From Solirubrobacter sp035555675 (GTDB lineage Bacteria > Actinomycetota > Thermoleophilia > Solirubrobacterales > Solirubrobacteraceae), in the NCBI GenBank assembly GCA_035555675.1, contig DATMGH010000203.1:4681-68680 (forward strand): a stretch of DNA of 64,000 bases, in the 5' to 3' direction. Below the pieces are notes generated by a model. That model was not told the origin of the DNA. It worked only from the letters and a program-made list of their open reading frames with translations, and made no database searches. A program made the translations under genes and the position numbers. Positions 1-9,280 of the stretch are shown here, one piece after another. Every line of letters starts with the position of its first letter. Positions within the stretch are counted from its first letter, which is position 1.

Positions 1-1
1 C

Positions 2-109
2 GCGCTGCAGCTGGGGCGCCTGCTCGCGATCGCGCCCGTCGAGCCGACGCGGGAGCTGCTGCTCGAGCTGCTCGAGCGCAGCCACGCCGGCGTCCGGAGC
101 CCGGCATGA
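2..109 (+). CDS. C-terminal end of an unidentified protein (5' end outside window)
   Basis: An open frame enters from the left edge and stops at 107-109, giving about 35 residues rich in Leu, Glu and Arg that look like one amphipathic helix. Its TGA overlaps the ATG of the aldehyde dehydrogenase (ATGA), so the two are probably translationally coupled. Too little is visible to name a family. A helical C-terminus coupled to a dehydrogenase would fit a regulator or a second enzyme of the same pathway. Confidence 0.55.
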   Translation, partial: ALQLGRLLAIAPVEPTRELLLELLERSHAGVRSPA

Positions 110-1527
110 ACGCGGACCTGTTCATCGCCGGCGCCTGGCGCCCGGGAGCGGACGGCGGCCGCTTCGACGTCACCGATCCCGCCGACGGGTCCACGATCGC
201 GCGCTTCGCGATCGCGACCGCACGCGACTGCGACGACGCCGTCGACGCGGCCGCCGCCGCCCAGTCCGGGTGGGCCGCGACCGCACCGCGCGAGCGCAGC
301 GAGCTGCTGCGTGCCGCGTACGAGCTCCTGACCGACGAGGTCGAGGCGGTCGCCGAGCTGATCGTGCGCGAGAACGGCAAGGCGTGGGCGGACGCCGTCG
401 GCGAAGCCAGCTACGCGAAGGAGTTCTTCCGCTGGTTCGCCGAGGAGGCGGTCCGCGTCCGGGGCGACTACCGCCTGTCCCCCGCCGGCGACAAGCGGAT
501 CGTCGTCGACCACCAGCCGATCGGCGTATCGGTGCTGATCACGCCGTGGAACTTCCCCGCGGCGATGGCGGCGCGCAAGCTCGCTCCGGCGCTGGCGGCC
601 GGCTGCACGACGATCCTCAAGCCCGCGAGCGAGACGCCGCTGACCGCCGCGTATCTCGTCGAGGCGCTGCGCCGGGTCGGCGTTCCCGCCGGTGTCGTCA
701 ACCTCGTCACCCCGCGCCCGGTGGGCGCGCTCGTCCAGCGGATGCTCGACCGGCCGGAGGTCCGCAAGCTGTCGTTCACGGGCTCGACCGAGGTAGGCCG
801 GGCGCTCCTGCACGCGTGCGCCGACTCGATCGTGAGCGCGTCGATGGAGCTCGGCGGCAACGCTCCCGCGATCGTCCTGCCGGGCGCCGATCTCGACGTG
901 ACCGTCGAAGGCGCGCTGGTGGCCAAGATGCGCAACGGCGGCGCGGCCTGCACGGCCGCCAACCGGTTCTACGTGCACAGCGCGCTGCACGCGGCGTTCG
1001 TCGAGCGGATGGACGCGGCGCTGTCAGGCTTCGCGACCGGCCCAGGGCTGGTCCGCGACCACACGCTCGGTGCGCTCGTGTCCGTCGCCGAGCGCGACAA
1101 GGTGGCGGCGCTCGTGGACGCCGCGGTGGCCGACGGCGCGACGCTCGTGCGCGGCGGCACCGTCTCCCCGCGGGGCGCGTTCTACGACGCGACGCTGCTC
1201 ACCGGCGTCGAGCACGGCTCGGCGATCACGACGACGGAGATCTTCGGGCCGGTGACCGCCGTGATCCGGTTCGACGATGTCGACGACGCCGTCCGGATGG
1301 CGAACGACACCGAGCACGGGCTGATGGCGTACGTGTTCGGCGAGGAGCGCGCGGCGCTGGCGGTGGCCGGCCGGCTCGAGGCGGGCATGGTCGCCGTCAA
1401 CCGCGGTGTCGTGAGCGATCCGGCCGCGCCGTTCGGCGGCGTCAAGCAGAGCGGCCTCGGCCGCGAGGGCGCCAGCGAGGGGATCCTCGAGTTCCTCGAG
1501 ACCAAGTACATCGCCGTCCCGGCCTGA
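106..1527 (+). CDS. gabD: NAD(P)-dependent aldehyde dehydrogenase, succinate-semialdehyde dehydrogenase type
   Basis: A 473-residue cytosolic protein of normal length for the ALDH superfamily. It oxidises an aldehyde to the acid with NAD(P). Visible motifs in order: the PWNFP cofactor-loop motif, FTGSTEVGR, MELGGNAP with general base Glu248, the nucleophile Cys282 in GGAACTAANRF, EIFGPV, and the C-terminal PFGGVKQSGLGREG. The last motif and the CTAANRF context are typical of succinate-semialdehyde dehydrogenases of the GabD type. The residue before the nucleophile is Ala where Gln-Val-Cys is usual, so the exact substrate is uncertain. The ATG overlaps the preceding stop codon. Confidence 0.88.
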   Translation: MNADLFIAGAWRPGADGGRFDVTDPADGSTIARFAIATARDCDDAVDAAAAAQSGWAATAPRERSELLRAAYELLTDEVEAVAELIVRENGKAWADAVGEASYAKEFFRWFAEEAVRVRGDYRLSPAGDKRIVVDHQPIGVSVLITPWNFPAAMAARKLAPALAAGCTTILKPASETPLTAAYLVEALRRVGVPAGVVNLVTPRPVGALVQRMLDRPEVRKLSFTGSTEVGRALLHACADSIVSASMELGGNAPAIVLPGADLDVTVEGALVAKMRNGGAACTAANRFYVHSALHAAFVERMDAALSGFATGPGLVRDHTLGALVSVAERDKVAALVDAAVADGATLVRGGTVSPRGAFYDATLLTGVEHGSAITTTEIFGPVTAVIRFDDVDDAVRMANDTEHGLMAYVFGEERAALAVAGRLEAGMVAVNRGVVSDPAAPFGGVKQSGLGREGASEGILEFLETKYIAVPA

Positions 1528-1540
1528 CGCTGCGTTCATT

Positions 1541-1583
1541 TCGTGTACATCATGTTGCGTAATACGAACACTCGGCGTATGTT
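1541..1583 (+). promoter_or_regulatory. Promoter and putative operator of the first SnoaL gene
   Basis: A -35 element TTGCGT (1555-1560) and a -10 element TATGTT (1578-1583) are 17 bp apart. A block TCGTGTACAT (1541-1550) containing the palindrome TGTACA abuts the -35. The same -35, spacer length, upstream block and the downstream GAGGAGGTCC ribosome site recur upstream of the paralogue on the other strand. This points to co-regulation, plausibly by the IclR-family gene between them (inference). Confidence 0.65.
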
Positions 1584-1619
1584 TCCGACCGTCCATCCAA
1601 CTTTCTGTGAGGAGGTCCG

Positions 1620-4124
1620 ATGAGGGCGAGGAAGGTGGAGTGCATGCGGCGTGGCGCCACACTGGCGACCACGCTGCTTCTGGCAGGTGGCATCGGCGCG
1701 GGTCTGCCGGCGGGAGCCGGCGCAGCGTCCAGGGCAGAGCTCGACGCCCTGTCTCAGAAGGTCGACCGGGTCGAATCGGTGCGCGACGTCAAAGCCGTAC
1801 AGCGCACCTACGCCCAGCTCGCGCAGTTCGGCGAGTTCAACAAGATGGCGGCGCTGTTCGCCGCCAACGGCACCCTGCAATGGGGCGACGAGACCGTCAG
1901 CGGTCGCAAGGCGATCCAGAGCTGGCTGACCACCGACGCCGGAGCGATGAACGGCATCGCCCCCGGCTCGATGAACACGACGATCATCGACAACCCGATC
2001 GTCAACCTGTCGGCCGACGGCCACACCGCGCAGGGCCGCTTCGACGGCATCCGCTTCATGGGCGACGGCAACGGCCACACGCGCATCGACGGCGGCATCT
2101 ACGAGAACGACTACGTGCTCGAGGACGGCAGCTGGAAGATCGCCAAGCTGCACTACAACAAGCAGTTCGAAGGCGACTACGCCCACGGGTGGAGCAACGC
2201 CGGCGGCGCGCTGCTGCCGATCGTGCCGTACCACTTCACGCCGGACTCGGTGGGGATCCCGATCCCCACGCCATCGGTCCCCGCGCCGCGCACCAACCAG
2301 CGCCCCGAGGACCTCGCCGCGCGGATCCAGTCCCTCAACGACGAGGACGACGTCCGCAACCTGCAGCACAGCTACGGCTACTACGTCGACCGGCGGATGT
2401 GGAGCGACGTCGTGGACCTGTTCGCGCCCAACCCGACGGTCACGATCGCCGGCGTCGGCACCTTCCAGGGCGCGAACGGCGTCCGGCAGGCGATGGAGCA
2501 GACGATGGGTCCGGAAGGACTGGTCCAGAGCACGCTCAACGAGCACCTGACGTGGGACATGACGGTCGAGGTCAAGGCCGGCGGCAAGCAGGCGATCGCC
2601 CGCGGGATCGAGCTGGGCCTGCTCGAGGATCCGGTCACCAAGCAGGCGTCCTGGTCGTTCTCGGTCGTCCGCAACACGTTCGTCAAGCAGGACGGGCTGT
2701 GGAAGCTCAAGGCGCTCAACATCACGCCGCTGATCACGGCGAGCTACGCCGACGGCTGGGCCAACGGCGGCACCGGGCCGAAGGTGCACTACGACCCGCC
2801 GAAGTTCCTCTCGATGACGCGGGTGACGCTGCCCTCCACCGAGGCGCCGTCGACGGCGACGCTGACGCGCAAGCTCGCGCGCTCACAGGCCTATGACGGC
2901 ACCGAGAACCTCGCGAACTCGTACTCGACCTACATCAACGACCTCGATTTCGTGAAGATCGGCGCGACCGTGGCCCAGCACGGCTTCAAGGAGTCGCCGT
3001 TCATCGGCTTCTACGTGGGCGGCGACCGGATCGCCGAAGTCGGCGGCCGCTACGGCACCCCGCCGACGATGCGCAGCTCCGTCGCCATCCACTGGAACCC
3101 GCAGCCGGTGATCCTGGTCTCGCACGACGGCCGCTCGTCGCAGGTGCGGGCGCGGCTGTTCTCGTTCGGCACCTCGAGGAACCCGGGCGGCGGCTTCGCC
3201 GGCGGCATGTACATCAACCAGTACGTGCTGGAGAACGGCATCTGGCGCGCCTGGGACATCACGATCGACGAGTTCTACTGGCAGTCGAACGGCTGGGCCA
3301 AGGGCTGGGCGGGCGTCGCGCCGCGCGACCCGAACGCGCCGCCGCCACCGCCGAGCTCGAGCATCGAGACGTTCCCGCCCGATCTGCTGCTGACCGACAT
3401 GAACGAGCGCGAGGCCGGCTTCCAGGGCGGCACGGGCACGTTCGTCGCGTGGCCGGACATCGTCCCGATGTGGTTCAACTACCGCAACCTGGTCAGCGGA
3501 CGGGTGCCGGCGAACTACCAGCCGGACTGCACGCCGTGCGGGGTCAAGCCGAGCTGGAGCATGGTGCACTACGGCTACCAGCCGCCGCCGAACGGGCCGA
3601 ACGTCGACGGCATCGGCGTCTTCCCGGGTGACGCGTCCTCGCCCGCCGCGGGCGGCGACGGCGACGACGACGGTGACGGCGGCGGGTCGTCGACGCCCGC
3701 CGGGCCTCCCGGTCCGGCCGGTCCGGCCGGCCCCGCAGGTCCGGCGGGTCCGGCGGGTCCCGCGGGTCCCGCCGGCGCGACCGGCCCGGCCGGCGCCGTG
3801 GGTCCCGCCGGCCCGAAGGGCGACAAGGGCGACAAGGGCGACAAGGGCGATGCCCCGAACGTCCGCGTCACCTGCGAGTTGTCCTCCGACGGCCGCTCGA
3901 TCACGTGCACGATCACCGCGGTCCAGGCGTCCGCCGCGGCCCGGCTCACCGGCACGGCCCGGCTCGCGTCGAGCAAGAAGGCCGTGACCAAGTCGGGCAA
4001 GGGCAAGGTGAAGCTCCGCCTGCGCTCGGCCAAGCGCCTGAAGCGCGCGCCCAAGGTCGTCGTGAAGGTCAAGTCCGGGACGAGCAGGACGCGCACGCTG
4101 AAGGTCAGCGCGCGCCGCCGCTAG
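1620..4124 (+). CDS. Secreted three-domain SnoaL-like protein with collagen-like tail
   Basis: 834 residues. An N-terminal signal peptide (Arg-rich start, then a Leu/Ala/Gly core ending near residue 36) is followed by three NTF2/SnoaL-like segments at about 45-190, 230-390 and 420-570. The first two share the pattern V-R-x-L/V-x-x-x-Y and Ala/Phe-rich NGTLQWGDE-like strands. A Pro-rich hinge and a DCTPCG motif precede a collagen-like Gly-Pro-Ala repeat (about 692-743) that ends with three GDK triplets. A final beta-rich Lys/Arg tail of about 85 residues follows. SnoaL folds bind small hydrophobic or polyketide-like ligands; no catalytic role can be read here. A strong site (GAGGAGG at 1609-1615) precedes ATG 1620; a second in-frame ATG at 1644 could also be used. 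Paralogue at 5128-7116. Confidence 0.75.
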   Translation: MRARKVECMRRGATLATTLLLAGGIGAGLPAGAGAASRAELDALSQKVDRVESVRDVKAVQRTYAQLAQFGEFNKMAALFAANGTLQWGDETVSGRKAIQSWLTTDAGAMNGIAPGSMNTTIIDNPIVNLSADGHTAQGRFDGIRFMGDGNGHTRIDGGIYENDYVLEDGSWKIAKLHYNKQFEGDYAHGWSNAGGALLPIVPYHFTPDSVGIPIPTPSVPAPRTNQRPEDLAARIQSLNDEDDVRNLQHSYGYYVDRRMWSDVVDLFAPNPTVTIAGVGTFQGANGVRQAMEQTMGPEGLVQSTLNEHLTWDMTVEVKAGGKQAIARGIELGLLEDPVTKQASWSFSVVRNTFVKQDGLWKLKALNITPLITASYADGWANGGTGPKVHYDPPKFLSMTRVTLPSTEAPSTATLTRKLARSQAYDGTENLANSYSTYINDLDFVKIGATVAQHGFKESPFIGFYVGGDRIAEVGGRYGTPPTMRSSVAIHWNPQPVILVSHDGRSSQVRARLFSFGTSRNPGGGFAGGMYINQYVLENGIWRAWDITIDEFYWQSNGWAKGWAGVAPRDPNAPPPPPSSSIETFPPDLLLTDMNEREAGFQGGTGTFVAWPDIVPMWFNYRNLVSGRVPANYQPDCTPCGVKPSWSMVHYGYQPPPNGPNVDGIGVFPGDASSPAAGGDGDDDGDGGGSSTPAGPPGPAGPAGPAGPAGPAGPAGPAGATGPAGAVGPAGPKGDKGDKGDKGDAPNVRVTCELSSDGRSITCTITAVQASAAARLTGTARLASSKKAVTKSGKGKVKLRLRSAKRLKRAPKVVVKVKSGTSRTRTLKVSARRR

Positions 4125-4137
4125 TCCCCGATCGAGC

Positions 4138-4163
4138 AGGCGCCCCGCTGCGGCGGGGCGCCT
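4138..4163. terminator. Bidirectional terminator between convergent genes
   Basis: A perfect 10-bp GC stem (4139-4148 with 4153-4162) with a 4-base loop lies between the stop of the SnoaL/collagen gene and the stop of the leftward IclR gene, in the position expected for a shared terminator. Confidence 0.7.
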
Positions 4164-4172
4164 CGCCGCACG

Positions 4173-4997
4173 TCAGCGCGTCTGCCCGGCCAGCGCCGGG
4201 CGGCGCGACTCCGGCCCCGACGGCGCGTCCTCGTTCGTGACCACCACGCCGAGGTTCTCCGCCGCCTGCTTGAGGGCGTCGATGCGCTCACTCGACTTGG
4301 CGGTCGGGCTCAGCATCGCGGTCGTCCCGAGCAGGGCCATCGCGGCCGCAACGCCCGAGCCCGCGAAGACCGGCACGGCCGCCGAGGACAGCCCCTCGCG
4401 GTGCAGGTCGGCCCACGCGATCCCGTCCTCGCGCACGCGCGCGAGGACTTCGCGCTCCTCGGCGAGCTCGGCGGCGCTGAGCGAGGCGTGCGCGCGGGCC
4501 ACCACCTTCGGATCGGTCTCGAAGGCGAGCAGCACGCGGGTCTGGGCCGCCTTGAGCTCGAGCGCCGTGCCGATCCGGACGGTCAGCACGATCGTGCCCC
4601 GGCTGGCCTCCTCGACCAGCGTCACGACCGCGCCCGCGCGCCCCAGGAAGCTCAGCACGGTCGTCAGGCCGGTCACGTCCGCGAGCTGGCGCATGATCGG
4701 CGGCGCCACGCTGAGGATCTGCTGGCGCACCGACACCAGCGCGGAGAGCTGATCGACCAGCGGCCCGGGCCCGAACGACGTGCTCAGCAGCCCGGCGCGC
4801 TGCAGCGACTGCAGGTAGCGGTGCGCGGTGATCCGGTTCAATCCCAAGCGCTCGGCGACCAGCGTCGGCGTCAGCCTGCGGGTGTGCTGGTCGAGCAGCG
4901 CCAGGATGTTGGCTGCGCGCTCGATCGACTGGATCGGCACGCGATCCGGGTCGGACGCGGCAGGCGGCTTCGGGCTCGGATCCGTAGGGCTACCCAC
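4173..4997 (-). CDS. IclR-family transcriptional regulator
   Basis: 274 residues. An N-terminal winged helix at about 20-75 (SIERAANILALLD, then LVAERLGLNRITAHRYLQSL as the recognition helices) is followed by the IclR effector domain to about residue 250. The GTG start at 4997 has AGGAAG upstream. IclR proteins bind as dimers or tetramers to palindromes and respond to small acids or aromatics. The gene sits between two paralogous SnoaL genes that share a promoter block, so they are the likely targets (inference). The effector domain is shorter and more Ala-rich at its end than usual. Confidence 0.85.
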   Translation of the reverse strand: MGSPTDPSPKPPAASDPDRVPIQSIERAANILALLDQHTRRLTPTLVAERLGLNRITAHRYLQSLQRAGLLSTSFGPGPLVDQLSALVSVRQQILSVAPPIMRQLADVTGLTTVLSFLGRAGAVVTLVEEASRGTIVLTVRIGTALELKAAQTRVLLAFETDPKVVARAHASLSAAELAEEREVLARVREDGIAWADLHREGLSSAAVPVFAGSGVAAAMALLGTTAMLSPTAKSSERIDALKQAAENLGVVVTNEDAPSGPESRRPALAGQTR

Positions 4998-5127
4998 GTC
5001 CCACTTCCTGTCGTCGGGGTTGCGTCAGAACGGTCCTCGCCGGTCGTCTCGGCTGGCCGTCCATGCTACTGACGCCAGCGCGGGGCGCCCCTCCCGACCG
5101 CGGCGTCGAGAGGGGCCACCCGTCACG

Positions 5128-7116
5128 TCATTCGGGGAAGACCTCCACCCCGTCGCTCTGCGGCCCGTTCGGCGGCAGCTGGTAGCCGTTGTGGAGCATG
5201 CTCCAGCTGGGCACCACGCCGCAGGGGGTGCAATCGGGCTGGTAGAACTGCGGCGCCCGGCCAGACACCAGGTTCCGATAGTTGAAGTACATCGGAAGGA
5301 TGTCCGGCCACACCAGGTACGGGAGCGTCCCGCCCGCGAACCCCATCTCGCGCTCGTTCATGTCGCGCAGCAGCAGGTCCGGCGGGTACTTGGCGATGTT
5401 CCCGCTCGGAGGCGGCGGCGGCAGGCTCGGGTCGCGCGGAACGGCCGCCGACCAGGCGCGCGTCAAGCTCGACGAGTACGTGTGCTCGTCGATCGTGGTG
5501 TCCCACGTCTTCCAGACGCCGTTCTCGAGGATGAACTGGTTGATGTAGATCGCCCCGGAGATCCCGCGCCCGAGGTTCCTCGACGTGCCCGGCTGGAAGA
5601 GCGGAGCGCGACTGCGCGCCGAGCGGCCGTCGTGCGAGACGAGGATCACCGGCGACGGCTGCCAGTGGTAGGAGAGGCTGGAGCGCAGCTCCGGCTGGGT
5701 CCGGCCCCACGCCACGAAGCACGCCTCGGCGATGCGGGCGGGCGTCCGGAAGAAGCCCTGGAACGGCGACTCCTTGAAGCCGTTCTGCGCATGGATCTGG
5801 CTCATCTTCGCGCAGTCGAGGTCGTCGAAGAAGTAGCCGTAGGAGTTGTTGACGTTCTCGACGCCGTCCCACGCCTGCGAGCGGGCGAGCCGGCGGGTCA
5901 GGTCGGGCAGGCTCGGCGCGGTGGCGGCCGGCTGCGACGCGCGGGCGCCGTTAAGGAACGCGGGCGGGTCGTAGTGCACGCGCGGCCCGGTGCCGCCGTT
6001 GCCCCAGCCGTCGGCCCAGCTGGCCGTGATCAGCGGCGTGATGTCGGCGTCCTTGAGCTTCCACACGCCGTCCTGCTTGACGAACGTGTTGCGGAAGACC
6101 GAGAACGACCACGACGCCGCGAGGTCGGGACTCGTGAGCATCGCGAATTCCATCCCGCGCGCGATCGCCTTCTTCCCGCCGGGCTTGACGTCCACGATCG
6201 TGTCCCAGATCGGGTGCTGGTTGAGGATGCTCTGGGTCAGCCCCTCGGAGCCCATGGTCTGCTCCATGGCCTGCCGGACGCCGGCGGCGCCCTGGAAGGT
6301 CCCCACCCCGGCGATCGTGAGCGTGCCGTTGGCGGCGAACAGGTCGGCGACGTCACTCCACATCCGCCGGTCGACGTAGGCGCCGTAGCTGTGCTGCAGG
6401 TTGCGCACGTCGTCCTCGTCGTTGAGGGCCTGGATGCGGCCGGCCAGGTCCTCGGCCCGCTGGTTGGTCCGAGGCGCCGGGACCGATGCGGCCGGGACCG
6501 GAACCCCCACCGAGTCCGGCGTGAAGTGATACGGGACGACCGGCAGCAGCGCGTTGTCGGCGTTGCGCCAGCCGTGCGCGTAGTCGCCGTCGAACTGCCG
6601 GTGGTAGTGCATGGTCGCGAACTTCCAGGCGCCGTCCTCGAGCACGTAGTCGTTCTCGTAGATGCCGCCGGCGATGCGCGTGGCGCCGCTGCCGTCGCCC
6701 ATGAACCGCAGGCCGTTCCAGCGGCCCTGCGCGGTGCGGCCGTCGGCCGACAGGTTGACCGACGGGTTGTCGATGATCATGAAGTTCATCGAGCCGGGAG
6801 CGATGCCGTTCATCGCTCCGGCGTCGGTGGTCAGCCAGCTCTGGATCGCTTTGCGGCCGGACGCGGTCTCGTCGCCCCATTGCAGGGTGCCGTTGGCCGC
6901 GAACAGCGCCGCCATCTTCTTGAACTCGCCGAACTGCGCCAGCTGGGCGAAGCGGCGATCGAGGTCCTTGACCTCGCGCAGTGACTCCACCCGGTCGACC
7001 TTCTGGGACAGCGCGTCCAGGTCTGCTCTCGACGCCGCGCTCGCGACCCCCGGCACCCCCGCACCGATCCCGGCGGTGAGCAGCACCATCGCCACCGCTC
7101 TGCGCGCATGTCTCAT
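5128..7116 (-). CDS. Secreted three-domain SnoaL-like protein, paralogue without collagen tail
   Basis: 662 residues, with a signal peptide ending near residue 27 and the same three SnoaL-like segments and DCTPCG motif as the 1620-4124 protein. The two are near-identical over long runs of domain 1 (for example QLAQFGEF and AAGAMNG-like stretches). It ends right after the DGV-V-F motif and lacks the collagen repeat and basic tail. The ATG at 7116 has GGGGAGGAGCGC upstream. An upstream ATG at 7142, preceded by the strong conserved ribosome site, opens a 9-codon frame whose TGA overlaps this start, so the gene may be coupled to a leader peptide. It is divergent from the carboxypeptidase gene. 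Confidence 0.75.
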   Translation of the reverse strand: MRHARRAVAMVLLTAGIGAGVPGVASAASRADLDALSQKVDRVESLREVKDLDRRFAQLAQFGEFKKMAALFAANGTLQWGDETASGRKAIQSWLTTDAGAMNGIAPGSMNFMIIDNPSVNLSADGRTAQGRWNGLRFMGDGSGATRIAGGIYENDYVLEDGAWKFATMHYHRQFDGDYAHGWRNADNALLPVVPYHFTPDSVGVPVPAASVPAPRTNQRAEDLAGRIQALNDEDDVRNLQHSYGAYVDRRMWSDVADLFAANGTLTIAGVGTFQGAAGVRQAMEQTMGSEGLTQSILNQHPIWDTIVDVKPGGKKAIARGMEFAMLTSPDLAASWSFSVFRNTFVKQDGVWKLKDADITPLITASWADGWGNGGTGPRVHYDPPAFLNGARASQPAATAPSLPDLTRRLARSQAWDGVENVNNSYGYFFDDLDCAKMSQIHAQNGFKESPFQGFFRTPARIAEACFVAWGRTQPELRSSLSYHWQPSPVILVSHDGRSARSRAPLFQPGTSRNLGRGISGAIYINQFILENGVWKTWDTTIDEHTYSSSLTRAWSAAVPRDPSLPPPPPSGNIAKYPPDLLLRDMNEREMGFAGGTLPYLVWPDILPMYFNYRNLVSGRAPQFYQPDCTPCGVVPSWSMLHNGYQLPPNGPQSDGVEVFPE

Positions 7117-7179
7117 GCGCTCCTCCCCTTCCCCGTCCCCATGAGGACCTCCTCAGAAGAAAGTTGGTCGGACGCGGGA

Positions 7180-7223
7180 AAGATACGCCTCGCGTACATA
7201 ACACGCAACAGCATGTACACGAA
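7180..7223 (-). promoter_or_regulatory. Promoter and putative operator of the second SnoaL gene
   Basis: On the minus strand, TTGCGT (7203-7208) and TATCTT (7180-7185) are separated by 17 bp and preceded by TTCGTGTACAT (7213-7223). This matches the promoter at 1541-1583 in elements, spacing and upstream block, although the spacer sequences differ. Conservation of only the functional positions supports a real shared regulon. Confidence 0.65.
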
Positions 7224-7366
7224 TTGAACAGACTGCGGCGCGGCGCGTCCGCTCTCGTCCGGGTTTCACGGTTTGCCCACCTGCCCCGCGGCCAATACGG
7301 TCCGGCGGGCCGGGCCGTCGTGACTCGGAGGGGAGTCATCAACGCCTCAGGGAAGTGGGTCTAGGG

Positions 7367-9265
7367 ATGAAGAAGCTGTTGGTTGCCGTCGCCGCCGGTG
7401 CGGCGATGAGTGCCTGTCTGCCGGCGGTGGCCTCCGCGGACACGGTCGTCGACAACGCGGTCGCGGCGTTTCACGACCTCGGCTTGCCGCCGTTGACGGC
7501 GATGCCGGACAACCGCCAGGTCTACCGCTCCTACGACGACTACAACAGCGACATGCAGGCGCTCGCGGCGGCCAACCCGTCGCTGGTCTCGTACAAGCTG
7601 GCGCCGTACAAGTCGATCGAAGGCCGTGACGTCCACTACGTGGAGATCACGAACAACGTCACCGCCAACGACGGCAAGCCCGTCTTCTACCTCCAGGGCG
7701 CGATCCACGGCAACGAATCCGCGGCCGCGGAGGACAGCATGGAGTTCGCGATCGACATCGTGAACCAGGCCAAGGCCAACCCGAAGGTCAAGGCGCTGCT
7801 CGACCACGTGCGCGTGATCGACGTGCCGCTGGTGAACCCCGACGGCTACGCGCAGACGCCGCCGCGGCGCGCGAACTGCGACTCCGCGACGCCGCTCACG
7901 CCGCCGCTGACCTGCCCGACCTCGAGGTCGCAGGGCGTCGACCTGAACCGCAACTATCCGCTCGGCTGGGGCTCGAACATCGGCGTGAGCTTCGCGCAGC
8001 GCGGCTCCGGCCCGGGCTCCGAGCCCGAGGTCAAGAACACGATGGACATCATCGCCCATCACCAGGTGACCGCGCTGATCACGGCGCACACGAACGAGCG
8101 CGCGATCTTCTACCCGCCGTTCGACCTCAACGCGGGTGACACGCCGGAGGTCAACACGGGCTACCGGGCGCTCGCCCTGGCGATGCTGGCCGCGACCAAC
8201 AACGGCTACACGAACACGCGCGACTCCGCCCACGACTACGAGACCAGCGGCGAGACGAACGACTGGTCCTACTACGCCACGCGCGGCTTCGGCTTCACGC
8301 AGGAGCTGATCGGCCCGGTGGCCGGCTGCCCGCAGGCGCTGCCGGACTACCTCAACTGCACCACCGCCGACTTCACCGGCCACGCCGGGCCGACGTCGAC
8401 CGCGGCGCAGACGGCGACGTTCGACGGTCACCCCGTCCGTGACGCCTGGTGGACGGTGCTCGTGTACGCGTCGCTGCCCGCCGGCCACTCGGTCATCAGC
8501 GGCACCGCCGCGCCGGGCGCGACGCTGAAGCTCACGAAGGACTTCACGCTCTACACCGCGCCGGTCAAGCAGGACACGACGCCGGCCACCACCACGGCGC
8601 CGATCCCGGTGCCGACGCACCTGGAGTCCTCGATGACGGTGCCGGCCAGCGGCCAGTTCACGTGGGACGTCAACCCGTCGATCCGCCCGCAGTCGGCGTA
8701 CTACGCCGACGGCGAGCACACCGGCCCGAACGGCTTCGTCAACGAGAGCTACACCGTCACCTGCACCGCCCCCGACGGCACGGTGCTGGAGACCAACCAC
8801 ATCACGATCGACAAGGGCCAGACCGACAACGTCTCGCTCTGCACGCAGGGCTCGGTGGGCGGCACGGTGCCGGCCACGCTCGCGCTGTCGCTCGGCGCGC
8901 CGGCGTCGTTCGGCGCGTTCACCCCGGGCGTCGCCAGCGACTACACGGCGTCCACCAGCGCGAACGTCATCTCCAGCGCGGGTGACGCCGCCCTGTCGGT
9001 CGCCGACCCGTCGTCGACCGCGACCGGCCACCTCGTCAACGGGTCGTTCTCGCTGCCGAGCCCGCTGCAGGTCAGCGCGAGCGGCGGGGCCCTCGCCGAC
9101 GTCGGCGGCTCGGCCGCGCCGACGCTGTTGAAGACCTGGGACGGCCCGGTCTCCAACGACCTCGTCAACGTCACGTTCGGCCAGCACATCAGCGCCGGCG
9201 ACGCGCTGCGCACCGGCACCTACGCCAAGACGCTGACGTTCACCTTGTCGACCACGACCCCGTAG
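7367..9265 (+). CDS. Secreted M14-family zinc carboxypeptidase
   Basis: 632 residues from ATG 7367; an in-frame GTG at 7355 would add four residues. The signal peptide ends near ASA. The M14 catalytic domain covers about 40-370: zinc ligands HGNE in GAIHGNESAA and a later His in ITAHTNE, the substrate-binding NRNYP motif, and the catalytic Glu in GFTQELIG. It should release C-terminal residues from peptides outside the cell. The last 250 residues are Thr/Ser/Ala-rich beta-type repeats without an obvious anchor. Convergent with the following ABC gene. Confidence 0.85.
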   Translation: MKKLLVAVAAGAAMSACLPAVASADTVVDNAVAAFHDLGLPPLTAMPDNRQVYRSYDDYNSDMQALAAANPSLVSYKLAPYKSIEGRDVHYVEITNNVTANDGKPVFYLQGAIHGNESAAAEDSMEFAIDIVNQAKANPKVKALLDHVRVIDVPLVNPDGYAQTPPRRANCDSATPLTPPLTCPTSRSQGVDLNRNYPLGWGSNIGVSFAQRGSGPGSEPEVKNTMDIIAHHQVTALITAHTNERAIFYPPFDLNAGDTPEVNTGYRALALAMLAATNNGYTNTRDSAHDYETSGETNDWSYYATRGFGFTQELIGPVAGCPQALPDYLNCTTADFTGHAGPTSTAAQTATFDGHPVRDAWWTVLVYASLPAGHSVISGTAAPGATLKLTKDFTLYTAPVKQDTTPATTTAPIPVPTHLESSMTVPASGQFTWDVNPSIRPQSAYYADGEHTGPNGFVNESYTVTCTAPDGTVLETNHITIDKGQTDNVSLCTQGSVGGTVPATLALSLGAPASFGAFTPGVASDYTASTSANVISSAGDAALSVADPSSTATGHLVNGSFSLPSPLQVSASGGALADVGGSAAPTLLKTWDGPVSNDLVNVTFGQHISAGDALRTGTYAKTLTFTLSTTTP

Positions 9266-9280
9266 ACCGAGCATCGCTCA

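Noticed and set aside
1555..1570. CGTAATACG match between the SnoaL promoter and the element repeats
   Set aside because: Nine bases are too short, and the second SnoaL promoter does not keep it, so chance is likely.
3694..3850. Gly-Pro-Ala repeat as a phage tail-fibre sign
   Set aside because: The host protein has a signal peptide and a chromosomal paralogue with the same promoter, so it is a secreted cell protein.
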